This document shows positions 18,083 through 28,373 of a DNA stretch of 64,000 nucleotides, in pieces. The position numbers were made by a program, and so were the translations under genes. Where the stretch lies: the NCBI RefSeq assembly GCF_046036945.1, contig NZ_JBJQOQ010000015.1, positions 58,733-122,732 of the forward strand, given 5' to 3'. Source of the stretch: Brevibacillus_C sp046036945 (GTDB lineage Bacteria; Bacillota; Bacilli; Brevibacillales; Brevibacillaceae). The notes below the pieces were generated by a model. That model was not told where the DNA came from. It did not search any database and was given only the letters and a program-made list of their open reading frames with translations. How positions within the stretch are numbered: position 1 is the first letter of the stretch; the number at the start of each line of letters is the position of its first letter.

Positions 18083-18304
18083 GGAGACTGAGAAAAATGG
18101 GCTCGCTCCGTTCGTGGCACGCCTGCAAGGGAGCCGGGGATGTCCGTCTCCACTACAAAAAAGCGGCACGTCGACCAAAATCCACCCTACGGGCGGAAGT
18201 ATCTCAATGAAGTGATTGGTCGACAAGCATGTGCCGCTTTTTTTCCGTTCCGACTGGGGAGGCGTGCCAAGGCCTGCACTCGCTCCATTTTTCTCAGTCT
18301 CCCG
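18083..18304. repeat. nested palindromic element (~220 bp)
   Basis: Outer arms: left from 18083 (GGAGACTGAGAAAAATGG, then to GGCACGCC at ~18123), right 18261-18304 (complement of the same). Inner arms: AAAAAAGCGGCAC (18157-18169) and GTGCCGCTTTTTT (18231-18243), plus GTCGACCA/TGGTCGAC. Part of the left arm and the 16 bases before it recur at 59059-59130. The element fills the 323-base space between the TRAP remnant and the first dpp operon and carries no gene. It may be a MITE-like or REP-like element used as a terminator. Confidence 0.75.
18157..18245. terminator. inner hairpin, probable bidirectional terminator
   Basis: A-rich and T-rich flanks on both sides of the GCGGCAC/GTGCCGC arms give a T tract on either strand. 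It would end the minus-strand dpp-like operon, whose last stop is at 18320. Confidence 0.6.
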
Positions 18305-18319
18305 GGGCTTTTTCCTGAA

Positions 18320-19310
18320 TCAGTGACTATACAAATGACAGGATACCTGATGGTGTGGCGACATTTGCTGCGTCACAGGTGCTTCTGTTTTGCAGACATC
18401 CATCACGTACGGGCATCTGGTGTGAAAAATGCAGCCGGACGGCGGGTGCAAGGGGGACGGGATCTCCCCTTTGAGGATGATCCGCTCTCTTTTTCGCCGC
18501 GGGTTCGCCACTGGTACCGCCGACAGCAAGGCTTGTGTATACGGGTGCAGCGGGGTGGCAAACAGGCTGTCGGTCGAGGCTTGTTCCACCATCTGCCCCA
18601 GATACATCACTCCGATGCGGTCGGATATGTGACGGACGACGCTGATGTCATGAGCGATAAAGAGATAGGTGAGTGTATACTCCTCCTGCAGCTGCTGCAA
18701 GAGATTGATCACCTGCGACTGGATGGACACGTCAAGGGCAGAGACGGGTTCATCCGAGATCACGATCTGCGGACTGACGATCAGCGCTCTTGCCAGCCCG
18801 ATCCGCTGACGCTGTCCCCCGGAGAACTCGTGGGGATAGCGGTAGTAGTGATCCATTTGCAGTCCTACCTTATGCATGATGTCCATCACCCGTTCGATGC
18901 GCTCTTCCTTCCGGCCGATGGAGTGGATGGCCAGATGCTCTTCCAGCGCCGGGCCGATGCGCTTTCGCGGGTTTAGTGATGAGTAAGGGTCTTGAAACAC
19001 CATTTGCAGCTCTTTGCGGATATCCCGCATCACGTTTCCAGGCAGTTGGAAGATATCCCGGCCTTTGTACAGCGCCTTTCCGTCCGTCGGCTCGGTCAGC
19101 CGCAAAATGGTTCGACCCATCGTGCTTTTGCCGCAGCCGGATTCTCCTACCACGCCAAACGTCTCCCCTTCGTATAGCTGAAAGGAGACATCATTCACCG
19201 CCTTTACGTGTCCCTTAACTCCGCCCAGGCTCCCGAATGGGCCATGCACGGGAAAGAACTTTTTCAGCCTCTGCACATCAAGCAGGGGTTTTTTGGGGGT
19301 TTTGCCGGCC

Positions 19311-19321
<11 letters not shown>
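18320..19321 (-). CDS. dipeptide/oligopeptide ABC transporter ATP-binding protein, DppF-like (set 1)
   Basis: 333 residues from ATG 19321. ABC motifs: Walker A GESGCGKST, signature SGGQRQR, Walker B IVISDEPVSAL. The C-terminal oligopeptide-transporter extension has the cysteine pattern CIFHTRCP..C that is typical of Dpp/Opp ATPases. It is the last gene of the operon and overlaps the DppD-like stop by 11 bases, so the two are translationally coupled. The pair of unequal ATPases energises uptake of peptides or similar solutes. Closely related to 26363-27364. Confidence 0.92.
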
Positions 19322-20321
<1,000 letters not shown>

Positions 20322-20338
20322 GATGATCCCCCTTCGCT

Positions 20339-21262
20339 TTAGGTTTTTCTCTTGCCGGACTGGCTGGCATGCGGATCGATCAAGTCGCGGACTCCGTCAC
20401 CGCAAAAATTCAACCCCATCACCGTCAAGATGAGCAGGATGCCGGGAAATACCGTCATCCACCAGCCTTTAAAGATCACCAGCTTGCCGTCGTATAAAAT
20501 GTTTCCCCAGCTCGGGTCGGGTGTGGGCACGCCAGCGCCCAAAAAGCTCAGCGCCGCTTCCGTAATGATGGCATCGGCAAAGACGAACGTGGCCTGTACG
20601 ACGAGCGGTGAAAGCGTGTTGGGCGCGATGTGCAGCCAGATGATCCGTGCGGTGCTGGCCCCTTGCGCTTTCATCGCCTCGATATAGGTCTCTTCGCGGA
20701 CCACGAGGGCAGCAGAACGAACGACTCGGGCAATAGACGGGATAAACACGACACTAAGCGCGATAATGACATTTTCCAGGCGCGGCCCCAGCGCTGCCAC
20801 CAGAGCAATCGCGAGCAGGATGCCGGGAATCGCCATCAACCCGTCGCAGATCCGCATCAGAATCTGATCCAGCGTCCGGTAGTAGCTGGCGTACAAACCG
20901 ACGACTAACCCGATCGACGAGGCGATGACGGCGACGGCAAAGCCGACGCCCATCGAGACTTGCGCGCCAAATACGATGCGGGTGAAGAGATCGCGGCCGA
21001 AGTTGTCCGTCCCCAGCAAATGCTCGCCACTTGGCGGCTGCAGCCGGTTGGCCGGTTCCATCTCATACGGATCGTAGGGGGCCAATGCCGGTCCCGCGAT
21101 GGCTACGATGAGTAAGATAGCGATGATCACGCTTCCGGTAACCATCAGCCGGTTTGACCAGAAGCGGCGCATGAACAGCCGGCGCTGCTGCTTTTTCAGG
21201 CTGTGTTTGAGACTGGATAGCTCCACTTTGTCAGCGTTTAATTCAAGCGCTCCCATATCCAT
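20339..21262 (-). CDS. dipeptide/oligopeptide ABC transporter permease, DppC-like (set 1)
   Basis: 307 residues. ATG 21262 follows GGGAGGAGG; a second in-frame ATG (21256) is possible. It begins with a cytosolic tail, then LMVTGSVIIAILLIVAIAG, the OppC N-terminal segment, and about six membrane spans in all. The EAA-loop region (EAMKAQGASTARIIWLHIAP) contacts the ATPase. LLGTDNFGRDLFTR is the typical DppC periplasmic motif. Confidence 0.92.
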   Translation of the reverse strand: MDMGALELNADKVELSSLKHSLKKQQRRLFMRRFWSNRLMVTGSVIIAILLIVAIAGPALAPYDPYEMEPANRLQPPSGEHLLGTDNFGRDLFTRIVFGAQVSMGVGFAVAVIASSIGLVVGLYASYYRTLDQILMRICDGLMAIPGILLAIALVAALGPRLENVIIALSVVFIPSIARVVRSAALVVREETYIEAMKAQGASTARIIWLHIAPNTLSPLVVQATFVFADAIITEAALSFLGAGVPTPDPSWGNILYDGKLVIFKGWWMTVFPGILLILTVMGLNFCGDGVRDLIDPHASQSGKRKT

Positions 21263-21273
21263 ATTCCTCCTCC

Positions 21274-22224
21274 CTACTTCCTCTCGAGCCTCACCCTTGG
21301 ATCAATCACGCCGTACAGCACGTCGACGAGCAGATTGATGAACACATAAGCACAGGTGACAAACAGCACGACACCCTGGATGACGGCGTAATCGCGTCGT
21401 TCCACGGAATTGATGATCAGCTGCCCGATCCCGGGAATGTTAAATATCGTTTCTGTCACCACGGCACCTGTTACTAGGCCGCCAAACGTCTGCCCGATCA
21501 CCGTCAGGATGGGGAGGAACGCGTTTCGCAAGGCGTGTTTGTAGATGACGGCACGCTCCCTGACTCCCTTCGAGCGAGCTGTTTTAATGTAATTGGCATT
21601 CAACACCTCCAGCATGGAAGCGCGGGTCATGCGCGTAATCAGCGCTGCTTGTATGGCTCCGAGCGAAATGGCAGGGAGGATCAGGTACTTGACGTGATTC
21701 CACAGCCCTGCATCCAAAGGCTTGTAGCCCGCTACCGGCAGCAGCTTCCACTTTACGCCGACCAGCAAAATAAAAAACAGGGCCAGCAGAAAGCTGGGAA
21801 CTGCCATCCCCAACAAAGAGAATCCCATCACCGTCTGGTCGGCAACCGTCCCCCTGCGCCGCGCCGCCATGATGCCGATCGGAATGGCGATCGCCAAGGC
21901 GACGATCTGGGCGAGAATCGCGAGGGATATCGTCGGTTTCAAATGGCTGAAAATCGCCTGGGAGACAGATTCCTTCATAAAATAAGAGTCGCCGAAATCC
22001 CCGCGTATGACATCCGCCATCCAGTTCACATATTGCTGGTACAGCGGAAGGTCAAGCCCCAGCTGCTGACGCAATTCGGCAATTTCCTGCCGGGTGGCTG
22101 ACTCCCCCAGCATGACAGCCGCAGGGTCGCCGGGCGTCAAGTGGATGATCAAAAAGATGACGACTGAGACGACGAATAAAACGGGGATCAAAGCGAACAG
22201 CCGCTTTACCAGATAGACATTCAT
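21274..22224 (-). CDS. dipeptide/oligopeptide ABC transporter permease, DppB-like (set 1)
   Basis: 316 residues. Starts MNVYLVKRLFALIPVLFVVS, the hallmark DppB first span, followed by IHLTPGDPAAVMLG. It has about six spans, with the EAA-like loop KTARSKGVRERAVIYKHALR. Follows the binding-protein gene after a 76-base gap containing hairpins. Confidence 0.92.
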   Translation of the reverse strand: MNVYLVKRLFALIPVLFVVSVVIFLIIHLTPGDPAAVMLGESATRQEIAELRQQLGLDLPLYQQYVNWMADVIRGDFGDSYFMKESVSQAIFSHLKPTISLAILAQIVALAIAIPIGIMAARRRGTVADQTVMGFSLLGMAVPSFLLALFFILLVGVKWKLLPVAGYKPLDAGLWNHVKYLILPAISLGAIQAALITRMTRASMLEVLNANYIKTARSKGVRERAVIYKHALRNAFLPILTVIGQTFGGLVTGAVVTETIFNIPGIGQLIINSVERRDYAVIQGVVLFVTCAYVFINLLVDVLYGVIDPRVRLERK

Positions 22225-22242
22225 AGATCATCCTCCACTTGT

Positions 22243-22287
22243 CCAGACATCGCCGCCCTCCCCCGCTTGTCTGGAAGAAGGGGAGGG
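22243..22287 (-). other. competing hairpins between binding-protein and permease genes
   Basis: Two overlapping inverted repeats: CCAGACA (22243-22249)/TGTCTGG (22268-22274) and CCCTCCCC (22256-22263)/GGGGAGGG (22280-22287). They cannot form together. No T tract follows. In ABC operons such hairpins often protect the 3' end of the binding-protein mRNA so that it outnumbers the permease message; that is inference here. Confidence 0.45.
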
Positions 22288-22300
22288 ACGTGCGATTGTG

Positions 22301-23908
22301 TTATTCTTTTGACACGTTCCAAAAGATATTGCCGTCCAGCCATTGCACGTTTTTAACCGACTTTTGGCAGGCCAGGATGCTGTTGCCGTCGCCGATTTTG
22401 ACGACCGGAACATATTCGTAGAACCACTTTTGCAAGTCGTCATAGACTGCCCTGGCTTGTTCCAGAGTAGGAGCCCCTCTGAATTCGGCCAGCAATTTGT
22501 CCAATTCCGGGCTGTCGGTCCAACCGGTGAAATCCTTTCGCATGAACGCCAGAGAACTCGGTTCCGGTTTTGGCGTATTGGTGATCACCAGGATGTCAAA
22601 CTTGTTTTCATCCTCACGAAGATCGGTGAAAGTCGGCCAATCGTACACCTCCAGCTTCGTCTTCACGCCCATTTTTTCCATTTGCTGCTGAAAAGCCACG
22701 GCACCGTTGTACATATCCTCGTAATCCCTGCTGGTGACGATTTTGATCTCCTGTCCCTGATACCCCGCTTCCTTCAGCATTTCTTTCGCCTTTTCCGGGT
22801 TGTTTTGATTGTACTTGTCTTTGCCGGCCTCGCTGGACCACTGCCCCGTCTGGTAGTACATCATCATGTTGTGGTTGAGCTCGTAGTACTTTTGATCGGT
22901 GTAAGCGGCGGTCAAGATCGCTTGCGCATCGATTCCGGCCCCTACCGCCTGCCGGGCTGCCGCATTGGCAAACAGACCTTTCCGCTTGTTGAAGTAGATA
23001 TTCAGCATCCCGGTGGGAGAGGTTTTGATTTCCATGTCGGGATTGCTCTCCAGCTGCTCCACATTATCGTAGGACACGTCGGAAGCCACATCGTATTCGC
23101 CGGAGAGCAGCCCGGCTACCTGTGTCGAAGCATCAGGCGTAAAGATAAAGCGAAGCTCGTCCACAAGGGCTTCCCGTTTTCCCGCCAAGCCGTCCGCCGC
23201 TTCGCTTCGCGGCTGGTAATCCGGGAACTTCGCCAGCAGAATATACTGATCTTGCTTCCACTCTTTGAACTGGAAGGGACCTGTTCCGACATACTCCTTT
23301 ACGCCCTTTTTATCCGCCGATTCGATGAGTTCCTTTGGCATGATCGCGGGATAATTTCCCCCCGCATACCCCAGCATAGGCAGAGCGGTCGAGGTTGGCT
23401 TCTCGAGGTGCAGGACGGCAGTTTCGGCATCCTTCGCCTCAAAGGAAGCGCCTTTGAAGTGATCTTTTCCGGAGCTTGACGCGGTGATCCACCTGTTCAT
23501 GGAGGCGGCCACATCATCTGCTGTCAGCTCTTTGCCGTTGTGGAACTTTACGCCTTTGCGCAAGTGAAACGTAATCGTCTTGCCGTCCTCGCTCTGCTCC
23601 CAGGAATCGGCCAGCATCGGCTGAATCTGATACTGGGAGTCGACTGTGACGAGCGTTTCAAACACGTTTCTTCCGATCGTTGCCGTCGCCTGGGATGTCG
23701 TCACATAGGGATCGAGCGTCGGAGGCTGCGCTTGATACGCGATCTTCAGCTCCCCTCCCCCTTTTGTCTCTGTTTTTGCCTCTTGGGCTGTTTCTGTTTT
23801 GGTTTCCGGTGCCGCTCCCTCGTTCTGTCCGGTTCCCGCCGAACAACCGACGAGTGAAAGCGCCAAGAACAAAGCACTTACCTTTTTGGCAGCTTGCCAG
23901 CCTGTCAT
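22301..23908 (-). CDS. extracellular solute-binding lipoprotein of family 5, DppA/DppE-like (set 1)
   Basis: 535 residues from ATG 23908 (AAGGGGGG upstream); the frame extends to 24097, but that part has no ribosome site and overlaps the C45 gene. Lipobox LALSLVGC. Family-5 features: LKIAYQAQPPTLDPYV near the start, VKFHNGKELTADDVAASMNR, and GTGPFQFKEW. It captures the transported solute outside the membrane. Strong similarity to 35417-36988 and 39140-40705 in the LDP.. and FHNGK blocks marks a local paralogous family of three. Confidence 0.92.
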   Translation of the reverse strand: MTGWQAAKKVSALFLALSLVGCSAGTGQNEGAAPETKTETAQEAKTETKGGGELKIAYQAQPPTLDPYVTTSQATATIGRNVFETLVTVDSQYQIQPMLADSWEQSEDGKTITFHLRKGVKFHNGKELTADDVAASMNRWITASSSGKDHFKGASFEAKDAETAVLHLEKPTSTALPMLGYAGGNYPAIMPKELIESADKKGVKEYVGTGPFQFKEWKQDQYILLAKFPDYQPRSEAADGLAGKREALVDELRFIFTPDASTQVAGLLSGEYDVASDVSYDNVEQLESNPDMEIKTSPTGMLNIYFNKRKGLFANAAARQAVGAGIDAQAILTAAYTDQKYYELNHNMMMYYQTGQWSSEAGKDKYNQNNPEKAKEMLKEAGYQGQEIKIVTSRDYEDMYNGAVAFQQQMEKMGVKTKLEVYDWPTFTDLREDENKFDILVITNTPKPEPSSLAFMRKDFTGWTDSPELDKLLAEFRGAPTLEQARAVYDDLQKWFYEYVPVVKIGDGNSILACQKSVKNVQWLDGNIFWNVSKE

Positions 23909-23948
23909 CTTTATTCCCCCCTTGTCGGATATTAACCGAATATTCAAT

Positions 23949-25073
23949 CTATTTACGGAAAGAATAGCACTTGTATTCATATTGGTTGGGCGGGCCAATC
24001 GCGACCCATAGATTGCCCTCGGTAGGTTCGGCGATGACCGATGCAAAAGTGATAATGTCCGCCGCTTTTTCACCAGGCGCCTGTACTTCCTCGTCACCCG
24101 GCATCTGGCACAAACAGTGGGGATAACTGCCGCGGTCCCTCAAGATGCCCTGCATCACTTCGACATTGAGCCGGCCGTGGTTCTCTTGCAGCAAATGGCT
24201 CATCCGCTCCAGGCGGACACGTGAATTCTCCAATTCCACCCCGCCCAGCTTCTCGGCATCAAGCAGGCCCTCTGCGATAAAATGATTGGAATGGGCAAGC
24301 AGTCCGTTATCCGGGGGAATCAGTCCCTCCCGTGTTGGCGTGTTCTCCATACTGACCGCTCCCCCATGTGCGTCCAGCATGATCAGATTTCTCGAAGAGG
24401 CGCGCTCGACCTTTTGCACCAAGGAAACAGCCTCGGCAATTGTGCCGCAGGTAAGAGCCAGTCGGGACAGCATATAGCGCGGGAAGCCTGCTCTCCAGCC
24501 ATCACAGGTAATAAAATTAGCAAATACCCCCAACCCCAGCTGATTGATGCCAATGTAGGATATTTGACCGGCAGGCGTTAAAACCAGATGGGCCGGCCCG
24601 TCGTCAGGAACGTACTCGATCACCACGCCAAGTTCGGAATAGAATGCCGGGAGGTCGCAGTTTTGTCCAATCAGCGGAACGCCATTGGAAGCCGCCTCCG
24701 GCAAGACGGCAAAAGTCGTGCATTCAGTGTTTGATTTGCAGAAGTGGTTTACTTCGGCTCTCAGTTGAAGCAGATACGCTTCCTCTACGGTAATATTGGC
24801 CCCTTCCGCGATTCCCTCAACCTCTTCGTCAAAGGCGGCTGCGTATTTTTTGACATAAGGCCGGTAGCGTAAAACGGCTTCCTCCAATTGATTCGAGGAT
24901 ACAGAAAAGCGATGATTCAACCGCTTGGTTACATATTCGAGGTGTTTGGCGATCAAAGCGGAACATGCCTCGCCATATTGGCGGCCGATCTGCCGATGCG
25001 TCCCCTGAAAGCGGTAAGAAGGAAAAAATTTTGCTGCTTGTCCCTCAAAGGTGCCTGTGTTTTGCGTCTGCAT
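23949..25073 (-). CDS. C45-family autoproteolytic acyltransferase/hydrolase
   Basis: 374 residues, start MQTQNTGTFEGQ. N-terminal GTHRQIGRQYGEA and EEVEGIAEGANITVEEAYLLQ match the acyl-CoA:6-aminopenicillanic acid acyltransferase (C45) family. The presumed nucleophile is the Cys of TECTTFAV; the fungal enzyme cuts between Gly and Cys here, whereas this protein has Glu before Cys. Members hydrolyse or transfer acyl groups on amide bonds, and the true substrate is unknown. It lies between the LysR gene and the binding-protein gene on the same strand, 40 bases before the latter, so it is probably in the transport operon. A distant paralogue is at 37121-38209. Confidence 0.8.
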   Translation of the reverse strand: MQTQNTGTFEGQAAKFFPSYRFQGTHRQIGRQYGEACSALIAKHLEYVTKRLNHRFSVSSNQLEEAVLRYRPYVKKYAAAFDEEVEGIAEGANITVEEAYLLQLRAEVNHFCKSNTECTTFAVLPEAASNGVPLIGQNCDLPAFYSELGVVIEYVPDDGPAHLVLTPAGQISYIGINQLGLGVFANFITCDGWRAGFPRYMLSRLALTCGTIAEAVSLVQKVERASSRNLIMLDAHGGAVSMENTPTREGLIPPDNGLLAHSNHFIAEGLLDAEKLGGVELENSRVRLERMSHLLQENHGRLNVEVMQGILRDRGSYPHCLCQMPGDEEVQAPGEKAADIITFASVIAEPTEGNLWVAIGPPNQYEYKCYSFRK

Positions 25074-25290
25074 CGTACAATCTCCTTCAATTTGATAGTT
25101 TTTCGGATAAAGCCCTTACATGTTCGAAGGTAGCTAAACAATCACCTGCCTCTCGCGTTGTATTCTTTTGAATATTCCGTACCGAAAGTGTATCATTCGT
25201 TACTCTTAAAGTGAATTTAATAAATTTTAGGTCATTATTAAAAAAATTTTAACAATTGGCCGCAGCAGAAGATGAGAATGTGGTTGATTG

Positions 25291-26148
25291 CTAAATATGG
25301 GACACGATATGACTCACGAACCTGTCGACTATCGTAATTTGTCTGGATGATTCCCGATAAAACATCCACGTCTTCAAGGAAATGGTTTGTCCATTTTGGT
25401 GGACCATTTCTGTGACGAGCAGCTGGTCCTCCGGCGATAAAAATATTTCCGGTATGATGGCGTAACCGAGGCGATTTTTCACCATCTCTTTGCAGATTTC
25501 AAAGTTGTCGACTTGCATCGTGATGCGCGGAGGTTCGTTAAAGCGTTCGTACCACCAACTATTGATTTCCTCGCTAAAATCTGAGCTGTTCTTGTAGTTG
25601 ATCCGGGGAATGCGGGGCAAATCGCGCAAATCGATCTGATCTTTCGAGACGATATAAACATTTTCTTCCCGAATCAGGTATTTTTCTTCCGACCAGGCGT
25701 AATTCCCCCTGACGATCCCTACATGGATGTCTTCCTCCCGCAGCAGTTCGAACACCTCGTCGCTGATGCCGGTGTTCACATTAATTTCCACCTTGGGATA
25801 AAGGTCCAAAAAATTCTTCAGAATGGGGGGAAGCCTGTAAAGCGCGATTGCCCGCGATACGCCCAGCCTTAAGGTGCCTTGCACCTCGCTCCCCATATTC
25901 AGCATGTGTTCCCTGGTCTTTCTCAGCTCCAGCAGCGCTCTCTTGGCGTATTGAACCAGATACCGCCCTTCCGGGGTAAATTCGATCCTTCTCCCGTTTT
26001 TTGTCATAATTTGAACGCCAAACTCCTTCTCCAGCTGCTGAAGCCTGTACGTCAAAGCCGGCGGTGTCATGTAAAGCAGTTCCGCCGCCTTGGTGAGGTT
26101 TTGCATCTCAAATATGTACTTCAACATCAGACAGTCCTTCTCGTTCAT
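25291..26148 (-). CDS. LysR-family transcriptional regulator
   Basis: 285 residues from ATG 26148 (GGGAGGG upstream); the longer frame to 26187 is less likely. N-terminal winged HTH (MLKYIFEMQNLTKAAELLYM..ALTYRLQQLEKEFGVQIMTKN) and a LysR substrate-binding domain (TLRLGVSRAIALYRLPPIL). It lies upstream of the C45 gene and the first transporter on the same strand, with a 217-base AT-rich gap (25074-25290) that probably holds the operon promoter and operator. Likely controls that operon, by inference. Confidence 0.88.
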   Translation of the reverse strand: MNEKDCLMLKYIFEMQNLTKAAELLYMTPPALTYRLQQLEKEFGVQIMTKNGRRIEFTPEGRYLVQYAKRALLELRKTREHMLNMGSEVQGTLRLGVSRAIALYRLPPILKNFLDLYPKVEINVNTGISDEVFELLREEDIHVGIVRGNYAWSEEKYLIREENVYIVSKDQIDLRDLPRIPRINYKNSSDFSEEINSWWYERFNEPPRITMQVDNFEICKEMVKNRLGYAIIPEIFLSPEDQLLVTEMVHQNGQTISLKTWMFYRESSRQITIVDRFVSHIVSHI

Positions 26149-26267
26149 CGGATTCCCTCCCTGTCTTACACAACCATTCGCTTTCATTTTAGCGCTGCTC
26201 CGTATCCGATTCAGCAGATTTTTCTAGCGGCAGGATAAATTCTCGTTCTTCGATTTGGTCATGTACA

Positions 26268-26321
26268 CAAAAAAAACAAAAAGGAACAGTCAAGGCGGCA
26301 GCTATCTCACCCGACTGTTCA
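26268..26321 (-). terminator. terminator of the second dpp-like operon
   Basis: Hairpin GAACAGTC (26284-26291)/GACTGTTC (26313-26320), followed on the minus strand by a long T-rich run. It lies about 40 bases after the DppF-like stop at 26363. Confidence 0.85.
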
Positions 26322-26362
26322 ACATTATGATCAGCCATACGGCTTTTCCTTGCCGGTAAGCG

Positions 26363-27364
26363 TTAGTCCAAGAGATGGCAACTCACCTTGTGTCCGTCTC
26401 CCGCCACTCTCATCACAGGCGCTGTTTGCTTGCATACTTCGATCGCGTGGGGGCATCTCGTATGAAACACACAGCCCGACGGCGGGTTTAACGGCGAAGG
26501 AATATCGCCTTTCAAGATCATTCGTTCTTTCCTCGCTTTGGGGTCCGGCAGCGGAACGGAACTTAACAGGGCTTGTGTATAGGGATGGAGCGGGTTTTCG
26601 AATAACTGATCAGTTGCCGCCTCTTCCATCACCTTCCCCAGGTACATGACTGCGATCCGATCCGAGATATGGCGAACGACACTTAGGTCATGGGAGATAA
26701 AGAGGTAGGTAAGCTTTAATTCTCTTTGCAGGCGTTGCAGCAGGTTAATCACCTGGGATTGAATCGACACATCCAATGCCGAAACCGGTTCATCACATAT
26801 GACCACTTTCGGATCGACGACGAGAGCCCGGGCTAGTCCAATCCGCTGTCTCTGACCGCCGGAAAATTCGTGCGGGTACCGGTAATAATGCTCCATCTGC
26901 AGCCCTACTTTTTCCATGATTTCCATTACCTTCTCCGTTCGCTCTTCCTTCGTGCCGATTTTATGGATGATCAGCGGTTCTTCCAGTATTTGTCCGATTC
27001 GTTTTCGGGGGTTCAGCGAAGAATACGGGTCTTGGAAGACCATCTGCAGGTCCTTACGCATCGCTTTGAGCTCTTTTCGATTGAATTGAAAAATATCTTG
27101 GCCCTTATAAATCGCTTTTCCTTCCGTAGGATTCGTCAGACGCAAAATGGTTCTGCCTGTCGTGCTCTTTCCGCAACCCGATTCGCCTACAAGAGCAAAC
27201 GTCTCTCCATCGCGCAGCTGAAAGGAAACATCATTTACTGCCTTCACGTGCGTGCTTCCCTTTTCTAATCGACTCAGTCCCTTTTTTACGGGAAAAAACT
27301 TTTTTAAGCCCTGGATGTCCATCAGTACATCGCTTTCAGATTTTTTGCTGTGCTGCTGCGACAT
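26363..27364 (-). CDS. dipeptide/oligopeptide ABC transporter ATP-binding protein, DppF-like (set 2)
   Basis: 333 residues, the same length as the set 1 copy (18320-19321) and alike throughout. Walker A GESGCGKSTTG, signature SGGQRQRIGLARALVV, Walker B VVICDEPVSALD, and C-terminal CVFHTRCPHA. It is the last gene of the second transporter operon and starts 29 bases before the DppD-like stop. The two sets look like an old duplication rather than a recent one, since the nucleotide sequences differ widely. Confidence 0.92.
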   Translation of the reverse strand: MSQQHSKKSESDVLMDIQGLKKFFPVKKGLSRLEKGSTHVKAVNDVSFQLRDGETFALVGESGCGKSTTGRTILRLTNPTEGKAIYKGQDIFQFNRKELKAMRKDLQMVFQDPYSSLNPRKRIGQILEEPLIIHKIGTKEERTEKVMEIMEKVGLQMEHYYRYPHEFSGGQRQRIGLARALVVDPKVVICDEPVSALDVSIQSQVINLLQRLQRELKLTYLFISHDLSVVRHISDRIAVMYLGKVMEEAATDQLFENPLHPYTQALLSSVPLPDPKARKERMILKGDIPSPLNPPSGCVFHTRCPHAIEVCKQTAPVMRVAGDGHKVSCHLLD

Positions 27365-28361
27365 ATCCGCCTTCCTCCTTTGCCACGATCTCTTCGAAAT
27401 ACCAGCACCTTACTTTTTGGTTGTCGCTGTAGACTTGCAACCCTGGCAATTCCTCCCGGCATTTCTCATCGGCATGCGGGCATCGCGTTGAAAACCGGCA
27501 GCCTTTTGGCTTGTTCGTCAATGCCGGCACATTGCCCTGGATGACATGAAGTTCTTGCGAGCGGTCACCTGTCCACTGAGGAATGGATTTGAGCAGGCCT
27601 TTTGTATAGGGATGCAGCGGGCGCTCAAACAAGGTATTTACATCCGCTTCTTCCACGATTTGCCCAAGATACATGACCATGACCCGGTCGCATAACTCGG
27701 CGACAACCCCCAAATCGTGCGTGATGAAAATGATGCCCATATTGGCGCCTTGATTCAGCTCCTTCATCAAGCTTAAGATCTGCGCCTGAATCGTCACGTC
27801 TAACGCTGTCGTCGGCTCATCCGCGATCAGCAAGCTCGGCTCACAGGCAAGCGCGATCGCGATCATGGCCCGCTGGCGCATCCCGCCCGACAATTGGTGG
27901 GGGTACTCGTTGACTCTTTTTTCGGGGGCGGGGATGCCGGTCATCTCAAGCAGTTCGACCGCTCTTTTATAGGCCTCGCGCTTTGACTTTTTTTGATGCA
28001 GCATGAGCGGTTCGGCAATTTGCCTGCCAATCGTAAAGACGGGATTTAGCGAGCTTAATGGATCTTGGAAGATCATCGAGATTTCATTGCCGCGCACCTT
28101 TTGCATCTGCTTTTTCGGCAGCTTCAGCAAATCTTTGCCGTTGAGTGAGATTTCCCCTTCGTAATCGACCATGTTTTCGTCATAGAGCCTGAGAATCGAT
28201 TGCGAGGTGACACTTTTTCCGCAGCCTGACTCGCCTACAAGTCCGACGATTTCCCCTGCCTGAATCTCGAATGTGACATCGTCTACCGCCGTCATTCGGC
28301 CTTTTTCCGTATAAAAATGGGTGCGTAAATTCCTTATGTTCAACAGAGGTTGGTTTCCCAT
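27336..28361 (-). CDS. dipeptide/oligopeptide ABC transporter ATP-binding protein, DppD-like (set 2)
   Basis: 341 residues. Walker A GESGCGKSVTS, signature LSGGMRQRAMIAIALA, Walker B LLIADEPTTALD, and C-terminal CRFSTRCPHADEKC. Starts 12 bases after the DppC-like stop. Works with the overlapping DppF-like protein. Confidence 0.92.
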   Translation of the reverse strand: MGNQPLLNIRNLRTHFYTEKGRMTAVDDVTFEIQAGEIVGLVGESGCGKSVTSQSILRLYDENMVDYEGEISLNGKDLLKLPKKQMQKVRGNEISMIFQDPLSSLNPVFTIGRQIAEPLMLHQKKSKREAYKRAVELLEMTGIPAPEKRVNEYPHQLSGGMRQRAMIAIALACEPSLLIADEPTTALDVTIQAQILSLMKELNQGANMGIIFITHDLGVVAELCDRVMVMYLGQIVEEADVNTLFERPLHPYTKGLLKSIPQWTGDRSQELHVIQGNVPALTNKPKGCRFSTRCPHADEKCREELPGLQVYSDNQKVRCWYFEEIVAKEEGGYVAAAQQKI

Positions 28362-28373
28362 AGAAAGATCCTC

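Noticed and set aside
22343..23479. 378-codon plus-strand open frame
   Set aside because: Antisense to the family-5 binding protein.
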